DNA from: Sphingomonas faeni
Lineage (GTDB): Bacteria; Pseudomonadota; Alphaproteobacteria; Sphingomonadales; Sphingomonadaceae
Assembly: GCF_030817315.1 (NCBI RefSeq)
Contig: NZ_JAUSZF010000001.1
Span: 3,367,001-3,431,000 of the forward strand
DNA length: 64,000 nucleotides
Direction of reading: 5' to 3'
Shown piece by piece: positions 53,824 to 62,501 of this stretch. Numbering within the stretch: position 1 is the stretch's first letter; every line of letters starts with the position of its first letter. The notes under the pieces were generated by a model. That model saw only the letters and a list, made by a program, of their open reading frames with translations, did not search any database and was not told where the DNA came from. The position numbers and the translations under genes are program-made.

Positions 53824-54273
53824 TCAGCGCGCCTCCGGACCAAGGAGGCGGCGCTGGTCGGCCATGTACCAGTCCATGACGTGCGCCGCCCAAGACGGGC
53901 TGGAACCGCTTGCCGCCATATCGTCACCGAAAAGATATTCCGTCTTCCACAAGAGCGCGGCGTGGTCGGGTGCGGGTATTGCGAACAGCGCCCACGTCGC
54001 ATCATGGCGAACCTCGCCCAGCCGCTCGAACTCGGCATAAAGGATGTCCTGGGTTTCCTTGTCCGCGGCGTCGTGGAGCGCGTCGAAGCCGGCGGCGTTG
54101 GCGTCGTCCTCGGCCGCCGCGATCGTCATCTCCTTGAACGCCTGGTCCCATGCCGTGCGATCGACGGCCGGAAGGGAAGCGCCTTTGGCCTGCGACGTAA
54201 TCGCGAGGCCGCCAGCGACAGCGAAGAGGCCAGCGCCACCAATCAGAGCGCGGCGGGTGGTGTGAGTGTTCAT
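53824..54273 (-). CDS. Tat-signal hypothetical protein
   Basis: The 149-residue protein has a twin-arginine leader (TTRRALIGGAGLFAVAGGLAI, cleavage about residue 30). The mature part is acidic and helical with WDQAFKEMTIAAAEDDANAAGFDALHDAADKETQDILYAEFERLGEVRHD. ATG 54273 is used because the upstream gene ends at 54276. A Tat signal in a phage-type operon is odd; the leader may instead tether the protein to the membrane, as in many sphingomonad TAT-motif proteins of this size. Confidence 0.6.
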   Translation of the reverse strand: MNTHTTRRALIGGAGLFAVAGGLAITSQAKGASLPAVDRTAWDQAFKEMTIAAAEDDANAAGFDALHDAADKETQDILYAEFERLGEVRHDATWALFAIPAPDHAALLWKTEYLFGDDMAASGSSPSWAAHVMDWYMADQRRLLGPEAR

Positions 54274-54275
54274 GC

Positions 54276-54968
54276 TCAACGCTCCAGATTTGCGTGGTCG
54301 GTGAAGCGGCGTAGATCAGCCGCGACGAGCTCGCTCAGTTTGTCGTCGGTTAGCTGGGCGTCGAGGAAGATTTGCGCCTTGATCGCTGCCGCCTCCGCGT
54401 TAGGCGCGGGAACCGTGACGACGAGATTACGCAACTCAGCGTGGTATCGGTCCATTGCTACGCTGTAGGATTCCCAAGCCACATCCCATGTGGTGCCCGT
54501 ATCCGGATCCTGTTTGCGATCGGCGCACCAAGTCGCATCAATAGCGTGAAACGCCTTGCCTGTTTCGCGCATCGGCTCCGCTGCGGTCCGAACGGTGGCG
54601 AGTGCATCATCCCAATCGGTGCTACTGGTCCCCGCGATCCGCTGCACGTCCTCCAAGATGGTCGGCAACCAGTCCATGCCGTCGCCCATTTCAAACTCGA
54701 CCATGAAGGCGAGCTTGGCGCGCAAGTCCGGAGCTGTGCTGACGGGATGCTGGCAAACGGCGTACATCGTCGTGACCCATGCGTCATTCAGGGCATTGTT
54801 CGCGGTGACGTGTGCGCCGCGCTGGTCGGCGCTGACGGTCTTGAACGTGTCTGCCTCCAGCACTTCGCGCTGGTGACGTTCTGCCTTGTCGTTAGCGGCA
54901 TCGCAGGCGGCGAACAGTGCGGCAATGACAGGCGACGTGGCGGCGGTCTGGACAGCTTTAATGGCCAT
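54276..54968 (-). CDS. Hypothetical protein, operon paralogue
   Basis: The 230-residue acidic, helical protein contains a segment HPVSTAPDLRAKLAFMVEFEMGDGMDWLPTILEDVQRIA that parallels EPCQSVADARAKLRFIVDADQCGVRLDGEEAAQIATDAA in the gene before it, so the two are probably diverged duplicates. No catalytic motif is visible. Adjacent genes lie three bases away on each side. Function unknown. Confidence 0.65.
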   Translation of the reverse strand: MAIKAVQTAATSPVIAALFAACDAANDKAERHQREVLEADTFKTVSADQRGAHVTANNALNDAWVTTMYAVCQHPVSTAPDLRAKLAFMVEFEMGDGMDWLPTILEDVQRIAGTSSTDWDDALATVRTAAEPMRETGKAFHAIDATWCADRKQDPDTGTTWDVAWESYSVAMDRYHAELRNLVVTVPAPNAEAAAIKAQIFLDAQLTDDKLSELVAADLRRFTDHANLER

Positions 54969-54971
54969 GAT

Positions 54972-55502
54972 TCAAGCCTCCGGAGCGAGGTAGAGGGCGG
55001 CGTCGGTCGCGATCTGTGCGGCCTCTTCGCCGTCGAGCCTGACGCCGCACTGGTCGGCGTCGACTATGAAGCGCAGCTTGGCGCGGGCGTCGGCGACCGA
55101 CTGGCACGGTTCATTGGCCATAATGCGCTCGATCGCACTGGAACGGGCGCAACCTTCTTCGCTAAGATTACGGTTCGTATTCAGCTCGGCATATTCGAGG
55201 CGGAGTGTTTCGAACCGCGACGTTACGAGGCGGCGGGCGTCGGCAAGGAGACGGTCAAGTATCTCTTCACGCGGCAAGCTGCCGCCGTCGTCCAGAGCGA
55301 TGATGAACGATCGCGCAAACTCTTCGAGCGTGCTGGCCGGGGTGCTGTCGATAACGTCAACGGCATCGAGAAACGCCTTGGTGTCCGCATCGCTGCTACC
55401 GCGCTTGTTAATGGCGATTTGCATCCGGCGATAATGCGCCTCGGCAACCTCAAACGGAGTGGCGGGCGGAACTGCGGCGGCGGCGTTGGGCTTGGTCGCC
55501 AT
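54972..55502 (-). CDS. Hypothetical protein, operon paralogue
   Basis: The 176-residue helical protein (FEVAEAHYRRMQIAINKRGSSDADTKAFLDAVDVIDSTPA, FARSFIIALDDGG, SVADARAKLRFIVDAD) shares its C-terminal third with the following gene. Tight spacing (three bases to each neighbour) shows one transcript. No family known to me. Confidence 0.65.
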   Translation of the reverse strand: MATKPNAAAAVPPATPFEVAEAHYRRMQIAINKRGSSDADTKAFLDAVDVIDSTPASTLEEFARSFIIALDDGGSLPREEILDRLLADARRLVTSRFETLRLEYAELNTNRNLSEEGCARSSAIERIMANEPCQSVADARAKLRFIVDADQCGVRLDGEEAAQIATDAALYLAPEA

Positions 55503-55505
55503 CTC

Positions 55506-55892
55506 TCAATGCTCCGTGCTGGAGACAAAGAGCGCTGCAACGGCGTCGCTTGCGGTCGGCTGGTCGCACCACTGGCGGAAGGGCTCATAGGCCGCATCGC
55601 CGTGCTGCATGTGGGCCTGCAACAGTCGGTCGCCGAGCTCCATGCGAATGGCCTCCAGCGCCTCGACGCGGTAGCCCGCAAAGGCCGTCCACTTGTCGAC
55701 CGCGTTGCCGTAACGGCTGCGCTGTTCGAGAAGGGCGGGGGGAAGCGCGGCGCACGAGTCCAGCAGCTTTATGGCTCGCGGGTCCGCGGTCCAGCAGGCC
55801 GACGAACTGCCAGCGGTCATAGCCGAGGAAACAATCGCTCGATGCGTAGTGGCAGCAGCGCGCGGGGCGATGCTATGGGCCTGGGTAGCCAT
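55506..55892 (-). CDS. Hypothetical protein, first operon gene
   Basis: The 128-residue product opens with an alanine-rich stretch, then IKLLDSCAALPPALLEQRSRYGNAVDKWTAF, YRVEALEAIRMELGDRLL and YEPFRQWCDQPTASDAVAALF. The length and W/F spacing resemble the next two genes weakly. It heads the eight-gene minus-strand operon and faces the ribbon-helix-helix gene across an intergenic region with three CTTGTGCAA sites. Confidence 0.6.
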   Translation of the reverse strand: MATQAHSIAPRAAATTHRAIVSSAMTAGSSSACWTADPRAIKLLDSCAALPPALLEQRSRYGNAVDKWTAFAGYRVEALEAIRMELGDRLLQAHMQHGDAAYEPFRQWCDQPTASDAVAALFVSSTEH

Positions 55893-55959
55893 AATCGATC
55901 TCCTTCGGATCGGTGGTGGTCAGACCGGAACGGAGGGGCCTAATCCTCTGAGCCGGTCG

Positions 55960-56040
55960 CTTGTGCAAACTGTGCTACTTGTGCAAGCGGCACCGAACTA
56001 TGGCGAACGCTGGCGGATGTCAACGAACTTGTGCAAGCGG
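55960..56040. promoter_or_regulatory. Three CTTGTGCAA operator-like sites
   Basis: CTTGTGCAA occurs at 55960-55968, 55978-55986 and 56028-56036; the last two extend to CTTGTGCAAGCGG and each contains the palindrome CTTG-TG-CAAG. Start-to-start spacings are 18 and 50 bp. They lie 18 bp or more before the ribbon-helix-helix gene and upstream of the divergent operon, the usual position of operators for such a repressor. Confidence 0.6.
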
Positions 56041-56057
56041 CGTAAACTCGGTAGCCG

Positions 56058-56216
56058 ATGGTGATGGACAAGGAGCCCAAAGACGTCCGGTTGCCGATCA
56101 TGGTCACTCAACAGGAGGCCACAGCGATCGACGACTGGAGGTTTGAAAACCGCGTTCCGACCAGGGCCGAGGCAATCCGGCAACTGATCGCCCTCGGTCT
56201 GCAATCCAAGCGCTGA
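56058..56216 (+). CDS. Ribbon-helix-helix DNA-binding protein
   Basis: The product is a 52-residue protein (ATG 56058; second ATG 56064). KDVRLPIMVTQQEATAIDDWRFENRVPTRAEAIRQLIALGL is a classic RHH fold: the beta strand VRLPIMV, helix A with IDDWR, the turn N-R-V-P-T-R, and helix B SEAIRxLI-type. Such proteins are dimeric repressors (CopG/Arc class) and often antitoxins. It is divergent from the eight-gene operon with three repeated sites between, so it likely controls both directions. Confidence 0.78.
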   Translation: MVMDKEPKDVRLPIMVTQQEATAIDDWRFENRVPTRAEAIRQLIALGLQSKR

Positions 56217-56276
56217 CGAGACGAGCATAGTAGGGGCGCACGCCGAGCCGCCGACGGGCGCCCAGCCATCATCCTT

Positions 56277-56573
56277 CCAACTTCGCAGGGAGTTCGCTTC
56301 GATCTCGTCGCCGATCAGCGACCAGTCGCAGTAGCGGCGGAAAAGCGCGTCCGCGTAGCTCGGGTCACCGTGCTCATGCAGAGCGGCAATGAACGCTTCC
56401 AGAGTCACCGTCGTGAAACCTGCTCGTTGGTCGGCCAGCGGCATGAAGTGCCCGACGTACCGGCGACAGGCGCCCTGCATTGGCAGGTTCAGTTCAGGTG
56501 CGATCACGAGAAACCGGCCTTCGCTGAAGTCACCGCGCATGATCGCCGCCTGCGCTAGCACGTCCTCACGCAT
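56277..56573 (-). pseudogene. PGN_0703-like nuclease C-terminal fragment
   Basis: The minus-strand sequence REDVLAQAAIMRGDFSEGRFLVIAPELNLPMQGACRRYVGHFM, TTVTLEAFIAALHEHGDPSYADALFRRYCDWSLIGDEIEAN resembles the C-terminal half of PGN_0703-type PD-(D/E)XK proteins. The N-terminal part that would hold the active site is missing upstream, and the frame beyond 56277 runs antisense to the RHH gene. I treat it as a remnant; confidence in the family is modest. Confidence 0.45.
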
Positions 56574-56818
56574 GAGCTGGTGTAGCGACAGCTATGGACG
56601 TGGCTTTCGCAGCGGTTCCCTACAGCATCGCTGGCGCGCTACATCAGGCAGCGATGCGTGATCCGCAAATGCAACAGCTGGAACTCTATAAAGCTAATAG
56701 CCGAGGGCCTCTGTCTGATGAGGCAGAGTTTCGCGGCGTGGTGAGCGCCGTTGCTTGGTTTTCGAGCTGCAGTATTAGGCTCGAAGGATTCCGTAGTTAG
56801 CTAGACGCTTCTCCCGCG

Positions 56819-57403
56819 ATGGGGCACATCCGTAAAATGAACAGAGGTATTTTTGGCCAGGCCGAAAAAAGGCTTGGCGCTGCACGGAAGAAAGCGGCGG
56901 AAATAAAGAATAGTCGATCTCTTGACGAGATAACCGAGCTTTGGTCCGAGTTCCTGACCGAGCATTCAAGGTTTTTCAATAGGCTAGGCAATGCGATGGA
57001 GGCCGCGAGCGAAAAGGGCTGGTTCGATCGAGCCTTGGCTGCCCGAAAAACGGACAAGACTATGTCGTATCTGATGCATGCTCGGAACGCCGATGAACAC
57101 GGTCATTTGACGATCACCAAGATTCAGCCAAACGGTATAGCACTTGGTACTCCTAAAGGGTTTCTTCACATTGAAAAAATGACCTTTGATGCGAAGGGGC
57201 ACATTAAGGAGCTTCGGGGATGGGACGGCGCGCCTGGTCGAAAAATTCCAGTTCTTTTCGTACCGGGGGAAGTCATGGCCATTAATGTGATGGACCGCGG
57301 GCAGTCGTATCAACCGCCAGAAGGTATCTCATCGGTGCCTGTACTTGCCACCGTGGCGGTCGATTATCTTGAATCCGTTCTAGCGGCCGCTCGAACGCTT
57401 TAG
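56819..57403 (+). CDS. Hypothetical protein with RX4H motif
   Basis: This is a 194-residue protein from ATG 56819 (ATG 56837 also possible). The first half is helical and basic; SYLMHARNADEHGHLTI carries Arg89-x4-His94, the HEPN-type RX4-6H spacing, preceded by helices EITELWSEFLTEHSRFF and EAASEKGWFDRAL. The second half is beta-rich. Codon use is AT-richer than neighbours, and it is a single gene with no antitoxin-like partner except the RHH gene 0.6 kb upstream. May be an RNase or an inactive HEPN relative. Confidence 0.55.
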   Translation: MGHIRKMNRGIFGQAEKRLGAARKKAAEIKNSRSLDEITELWSEFLTEHSRFFNRLGNAMEAASEKGWFDRALAARKTDKTMSYLMHARNADEHGHLTITKIQPNGIALGTPKGFLHIEKMTFDAKGHIKELRGWDGAPGRKIPVLFVPGEVMAINVMDRGQSYQPPEGISSVPVLATVAVDYLESVLAAARTL

Positions 57404-57641
57404 CATGCGCCCCAGGTTGAGCAGCAGCTTAGGTTTGTCGCTATCATGGGCATGAGAGCGCTACACGAAATTCCTGGTATCGGGGGGTTACGGCGGTCTT
57501 CCCGCACTGGGTGAGAAAACCGGGAACACCCTCGGTTGCCAAGCCTCTTACTGCCCCATACGCATACTATTGAAGCCAGATCGCACCTTTAGGGATCGGG
57601 CAATCGGTTAGACTGCAAAACTAAACGAGAATGGATTTAAC

Positions 57642-59543
57642 ATGGCAACGATCAGCGGTACGACGGGTAACGACGTTTTAACAGGAACTAACGAGGGCGA
57701 CACGATCTTCGGTCTGGCTGGCGATGACACGATCGACGGGGTCCTCGGCGCTGACGCTTTGTACGGGGGCAGTGGAAACGATCTTTTTAATTTTAGCGCA
57801 GTACAGGTATCGTCGCCGGCGCCAACAGCCACTGGCCTCATTGACGGTGGCGAAGGCTCCGATACGATCGACTGGTCGCATATTTCTCCAATCACTTTTG
57901 GTTCCATTCGCAACGCTGCTGGGAATATCGTTGCTGGGGCATACGTCGGGTCGCAGCAATTTGAAATTCGTGACGTTGAGAGAATATTGTTTGGAGATCG
58001 CAGCGATTATATCTCCCTCAATAGTACGACTACCGGTTTAGAAATACATGCAGGCGGCGGTTCGGATGATATTTACACAGCCGCAGGTAATTCAATTTAC
58101 GGCGAAGCAGGAGACGATCGGTTCTTCATCTCCGGCACGTTCGACAACCCTGTCACTGGGTTGATTGACGGTGGCTCGGGCATTGACACGCTTAGGATGA
58201 ACATCGGATTCTCGGTCGATCTCGCCGCCGGAACTGCAACCTCGTTCAGTGCTAATTACCAAGTCTCAGATTTTGAGATCCTTGAATTCAACACGAACGG
58301 CTATTCCTCTACGGGTTTGGGCGATGGGTCGACCAACATCATGCGCGTCAGTTCTTTACTGGATGATGGTAAAGCAGGCGTAACCTTCGATGGCCGCGCC
58401 GGCGATGATTATATTTCTGGTAGCTCCGGAAACGACGTTCTCCGGGGAGGCTCTGGGCTCGATACCTTGAGCTATGAATATGCGGCCGCAGCGGTACGGA
58501 TAGACTTGGCAACTGGCTTGGCGACCGGGGGCGCCGGTAGGGATACGCTCGCGAGTTTCGAGACCGTTATCGGTTCGGCGTATGCAGACACGATCATCGG
58601 CGCCGCCGGCAACAACGTGTTGGCAGGCGGTGCGGGTGACGACACCATCGTCACAGTCACCGGCATTACTGGAATCAAGCCGGATGCGGGCTTCGACCGG
58701 ATCAATGGCGGTAGCGGCTTCGATACGCTGGTGCTGGGCGGGGTCCAGTCGGACTATCATGTGCTCAACGAAGGCGGATCCACTTTCCTCGTAACCGCGC
58801 GCGGTGCGACCGAGGTAACGGGCGTAGAGCAGGGCGCATTCAGCATAACTGCAGTGCAATCGTGGTCAAACGTACTGACGAGCACGTCGAAGTTCGACGG
58901 CTTGAGCTATATCGCCGGTTACAGTGATTTGCGCGCCGTATACGGTACGGATGCCGCTGCGGGGCAGCAGCACTTCTTACAGTACGGCTTTACTGAAGGC
59001 CGGTCTTTGTCGTTTAATGCGCTCGACTACATCGCTTCGTGGGGCGACCTGCGTTCAGCCTTTGGCGCCGACGCAACCGCCGGGGCACGGCACTTTATCG
59101 AGTACGGCACGGCCGAAAACCGTGACGTCACTTTCGATGGCTGGGCCTATCTCGCGTCCTATAACGATCTTATCCGGGCGTATGGTGCCAACGAGACGGC
59201 AGCAGCAGAGCACTTCATTAAATATGGCGCTGATGAGAACCGGGCGACCAGCTTTGACGCGGTCGGATATGCGGCAGCCAACCCCGACCTGGCTGCGGCG
59301 TTTGGTTCTGATCGGGAAGCACTGGCCCGCCACTACGTTACGTACGGCTTTGCAGAGGGCCGGGCGCTTGGAACCAGCACGTCGGTATCCATAGCAATCG
59401 CTACAGGGGCAACTCCAACGGATATGGTGCCACATGACTCGGGCCTGCCCGCCGCATTCGTTGCGGACAGCATGGGCCATGGCGATGCTGCGTTGGTATT
59501 AAATCAGGGCCTGGAACGACACCACTGCCTTCACCCACATTGA
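57642..59543 (+). CDS. RTX-type calcium-binding protein with 40-aa repeats
   Basis: The 633-residue secreted-type protein begins with RTX units (ISGTTGNDVLTGTNEGDTIFGLAGDDTIDG, ALYGGSGNDLFNF) and has further GGxGxD nonapeptides at about 145-170, 250-285 and 320-365. These form calcium-loaded beta-rolls for type I secretion. Residues 418-577 are four repeats of exactly 40 residues, each F(D/N)xxxYxAxxxDLxxxxGxDxxAxxxHFxxYGxxExR. The last 55 residues are variable. There is no signal peptide, and no type I export genes lie nearby. A good candidate for an adhesin or a phage/host surface protein. Confidence 0.85.
   Translation: MATISGTTGNDVLTGTNEGDTIFGLAGDDTIDGVLGADALYGGSGNDLFNFSAVQVSSPAPTATGLIDGGEGSDTIDWSHISPITFGSIRNAAGNIVAGAYVGSQQFEIRDVERILFGDRSDYISLNSTTTGLEIHAGGGSDDIYTAAGNSIYGEAGDDRFFISGTFDNPVTGLIDGGSGIDTLRMNIGFSVDLAAGTATSFSANYQVSDFEILEFNTNGYSSTGLGDGSTNIMRVSSLLDDGKAGVTFDGRAGDDYISGSSGNDVLRGGSGLDTLSYEYAAAAVRIDLATGLATGGAGRDTLASFETVIGSAYADTIIGAAGNNVLAGGAGDDTIVTVTGITGIKPDAGFDRINGGSGFDTLVLGGVQSDYHVLNEGGSTFLVTARGATEVTGVEQGAFSITAVQSWSNVLTSTSKFDGLSYIAGYSDLRAVYGTDAAAGQQHFLQYGFTEGRSLSFNALDYIASWGDLRSAFGADATAGARHFIEYGTAENRDVTFDGWAYLASYNDLIRAYGANETAAAEHFIKYGADENRATSFDAVGYAAANPDLAAAFGSDREALARHYVTYGFAEGRALGTSTSVSIAIATGATPTDMVPHDSGLPAAFVADSMGHGDAALVLNQGLERHHCLHPH
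58893..59372 (+). repeat. Four in-frame 120-bp repeats
   Basis: Units begin at 58893, 59013, 59133 and 59253, each encoding Y(I/L/A)A-x-x-x-DL and H-(F/Y)-x-x-Y-G-x-x-E-x-R. The period is exactly 120 bp, but DNA identity between units is only moderate, so they duplicated long ago and the protein sequence is what is kept. Confidence 0.85.
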
Positions 59544-59770
59544 CAATTCGGTCTTCGTGATCGTCTGACGATCGATCGAGATAGGTGTCTGCGCGCCTAT
59601 GGCATGGCCATGAAAAGGGCTCCAACGGCGCGCAGGCCCCTTAACGAATTCCTATGCTTCGATCAGATCCAAATCACCCTTAGGCGTTAACCTAGTTGCT
59701 GACCGAATGCTTAGTGTAAACGACGCGCTACAAGCCGGTAAGACTACGCCTTCGTTGTAAAAGACGCGGA

Positions 59771-61470
59771 TCAGGCAAGCAGTCCATCATCGACCAGTTG
59801 TCGCCGCCACGAATACGCGTTCACGCGCCGGCCGAAGTTCGTTGGGTGGATGTGATCGCCGCTGTCGTAGTCTCGCGACAGAATCTCAGGCGGGTAGGCC
59901 ATCTGGTCCGTGTGGCTGACGATCCTGCCATCTACGCCGACGATCGGCGCCGGACCCTCGCCGGCGATAGCTAGGTTGAGTTCCCGCCAGCCCTTTTGCG
60001 CTGCCACGATCCCCGCCGCGTCTAAGCCGAACATCGCCGCCGCCCAGCGGTCGTTAGCAGGCGTCATGGTTCCGACGTAGATCAAGCCTCCCGGTGGATC
60101 GATGCCCGGATGGTGTTGATGTACGCCTGCAATAGCGCGACGTTGACCGATGAAGACGGAACCGTTGCCGGACTGGTCGAGGCGTTGATGACGTTGTTAA
60201 GGCCGATCTGAACGATGATCACGCGCGCCGACTGCTTCACCGAACCAGACAGAGCGTTGAACTTTGTTTGCTGGTCCTGAATCGTGTCACCTGGCGTGGC
60301 GATCGACGCGACCACATTCAAGTCGCTGGCGAGGAATGTCGCGATGGCCGGCTGCTCCGTCCCGTTGTCGGCGACGGTACTATCCCCGCTGATAATGACG
60401 GGCATCGCAAGCGGGGCGCGGTTCAAGTATGCCTGAGCCCGTCCGATCTCGCTATACGAGAGCTGCCGGTCGACCATTACAGAGCCATACCAGCGGAACT
60501 GAGCGTAGTTGGTGTTGATGGCCGACCCGCCAACGATGAAGCCATTCGCAAGGGACACTCCGGCAGCTGCGATATTCGGCAAACCTGCCCCCAAGCTCAG
60601 CTTGCTATAGGCTCCGAAATACCGCTCGGTGACGATTGTAGGGTTCGTCAAAGAGATAGGCAGCGAGGGGCCGTCTGAACTCGCGAACATCTCAATCGAG
60701 GGCGAAGCGGGGCGCATAATGAGGATGCCGCTACCAGAGGGGCCGCTGAATAGCTGCGCCTCTGCAGTCCACGCTTCGGGCTGGACGAGAGATACGCGGT
60801 CAACGGCAACACTCGTGGCGAAGTTGACCCGCACCAAGTCGTCTATGCCGTCAAACGAGAGATACAGCCGCCCCCCTGTATCGCGTTGCAACGTTGGGCG
60901 CCGCGGCTCTAGACCTGGACATACCAGATGATTGCCGTTGCCTGACTTATCAAGGATTACAGAAACAGGGTCCCCGACGCCGACACGTATCTGCTTGGCT
61001 ACGTCCTGGTATAGGGTTGTCAGGTCGGACGGATCCCACCACCCACCCTTTGTATCCGAGCCAAACAACTGGCGCGGTGAAAAGCTGGCTGATTGCTCAA
61101 TAATGGTTTTGGCGGATTCCGAAGCCAGACTAGCCGCCCCTGCGGACTGGCTGAACTGCTCGGCATCATCCACTAGCGGCTGTACGACCGCGGCCACGCC
61201 TTCATAAACTGTGTTGTCCACGACCCAGCCGTCGCTCTCACGCCGGTAATAGTCCGCCTCATCTGCCGCCTTGCCGATTGTCCCGACTGGCTTAGCGGTA
61301 TCGGCTGCCCGCGCGGCTCCTGTCGCGTAATAAACGATGCCGGCGACTGCACCGGAGACCGAGTGAGCCAACATCGTAAATGCCGCCAGCGATCCTTCGC
61401 GCGAAGGCTTGGTGCTAGGCGACGGCGGGTTGCCAAACAACGCGTCACGGTAGATTCCGACCACGCTCAT
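59771..61470 (-). pseudogene. Tail-associated GDSL esterase, frameshifted
   Basis: The main frame (61470-60082, 462 residues) has an N-terminal phage-like region (1-130), a concanavalin/LamG-like beta-sandwich (about 150-345: VILDKSGNGNHLVC, LYLSFDGIDDLVRVNF), then an SGNH esterase with block I VIISGDST (Ser364) and block III IGLNN. It breaks at 60082; the -1-shifted frame (60085-59771) resumes IYVGTMTPANDRW and supplies block V SGDHIHPTNFG with the catalytic Asp and His. The two overlap as TTGA, so reinitiation at TTG is possible, otherwise the enzyme is dead. Such esterases sit in tail fibres and cut surface glycans. Confidence 0.8.
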
Positions 61471-61652
61471 GCGCCTGCCTCCCGGTTCGACATCCTTAGC
61501 TCCCGAGCGTCCTGTGCGTTGAACGCCTCGTTTACCGCGACCTTGGCCCGATTAAGCCCCAAAGGTCCCGAGATAGCGACATTGATGACGATAGCGTGCA
61601 AATCCGCGACCAAGGATTGGTACGGCTCGGCGCTAGTTTCTTTGACGCTCAT
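61467..61652 (-). CDS. Small hypothetical phage protein
   Basis: The 61-residue product (VKETSAEPYQSLVADLHAIVINVAISGPLGLNRAKVAVNEAFNAQDARELR) overlaps its neighbours by four bases on both sides (ATGA), so it is part of the tail-fibre operon. One hydrophobic segment in the middle. No family recognised. Confidence 0.55.
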   Translation of the reverse strand: MSVKETSAEPYQSLVADLHAIVINVAISGPLGLNRAKVAVNEAFNAQDARELRMSNREAGA

Positions 61653-61867
61653 GACGCGGTCTCGCTTTCCAGTATCTGCGGGGCGTCGAGAACTCCCCGC
61701 GCGAATGCGCGCACATCGGCCTCGGGTACCAACGAGCGGCGCCCGGCCTTAACCTTCCTCAGCGTACCGCGTTGGATCAGCCGGTAAATCTGCCGGCGAC
61801 TAATACCGAGCGACTTGGCAGCGACCGCGATGGTGCAAGTCAGTGGTGGACTAGTCTCAAGGTGCAT
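61649..61867 (-). CDS. HTH DNA-binding protein (excisionase-like)
   Basis: The 72-residue protein has an HTH_17/MerR-like helix-turn-helix: TIAVAAKSLGISRRQIYRLIQRGTLRKVKAGRRSLVPEADVRAFARG. GGAGG lies five bases before ATG 61867. Excisionases and small phage regulators have this fold. Being first in the coupled set ahead of the tail esterase, it may regulate late genes or excision; the partner integrase is not in the window. Confidence 0.8.
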   Translation of the reverse strand: MHLETSPPLTCTIAVAAKSLGISRRQIYRLIQRGTLRKVKAGRRSLVPEADVRAFARGVLDAPQILESETAS

Positions 61868-62011
61868 GCTCGCCTCCGTGCCCGCTCGGGACAAGGGAGC
61901 TATTACACCCCTATAAACTGCTTTGAAACAATAATATTACGTATTTACGTACTATTCTTTCAATTTCTGCTCAGAGAGAACAATGCTTTGCGGGAGTGAG
62001 GGAGCAGAGGG

Positions 62012-62335
62012 TCATCGTGCAATCACCGCAGCAACGATCGCCACGATCAACGACACCCCGGAGATACCCAGAGACAGGGAGGCAATAAGATTCGCTCGGT
62101 GAGCGACGAGGCCCCCGCGCCGGGTCATCTCCGCATCCAGCAGCGCCTTGATGCTCATCGACGTTGGGCCGGAATTGCTCGATAGCATAGCCGCAAGATA
62201 GGCGTGGCTGATGTCCTGCAACAGGATCGACTCTTCAAATGGGTTCCGGTCGCCATCCGCGAACATAAAATCACGATACGCTCGGTCGCCTTTCGTGGGC
62301 ATATAGCGCGGTGCGCCGGTAGGTGGTGTGGCCAT
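62012..62335 (-). CDS. Small membrane protein, phage-type
   Basis: The 107-residue protein has a single C-terminal transmembrane helix (LIASLSLGISGVSLIVAIVAAVIA) after a soluble part (YRDFMFADGDRNPFEESILLQDISHAYLAAMLSSNSG). Position among tail and lysis-region genes suggests a holin-like or lysis accessory role; this is inference. The start at 62335 has only a weak ribosome site, and ATG 62302 is an alternative. Confidence 0.5.
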   Translation of the reverse strand: MATPPTGAPRYMPTKGDRAYRDFMFADGDRNPFEESILLQDISHAYLAAMLSSNSGPTSMSIKALLDAEMTRRGGLVAHRANLIASLSLGISGVSLIVAIVAAVIAR

Positions 62336-62501
62336 CTGGCCATGCTGTCGAACGCCACCGGACCTGTCCAGCGCCCTCATCTACGATCGCCACGGCACCG
62401 TCTGGACGAGCCTCGCCTCGGCAATCCTGTTTACCCCTGTTTGCTTACCCCCATCGCGGTCCCTCGCGAGCGCTGGCCGGATCCTGAGCCGCGTCTCGAC
62501 C

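Noticed and set aside
54372..55943. 523-residue plus-strand frame
   Set aside because: Antisense to three coupled minus-strand genes with good starts and tight spacing.
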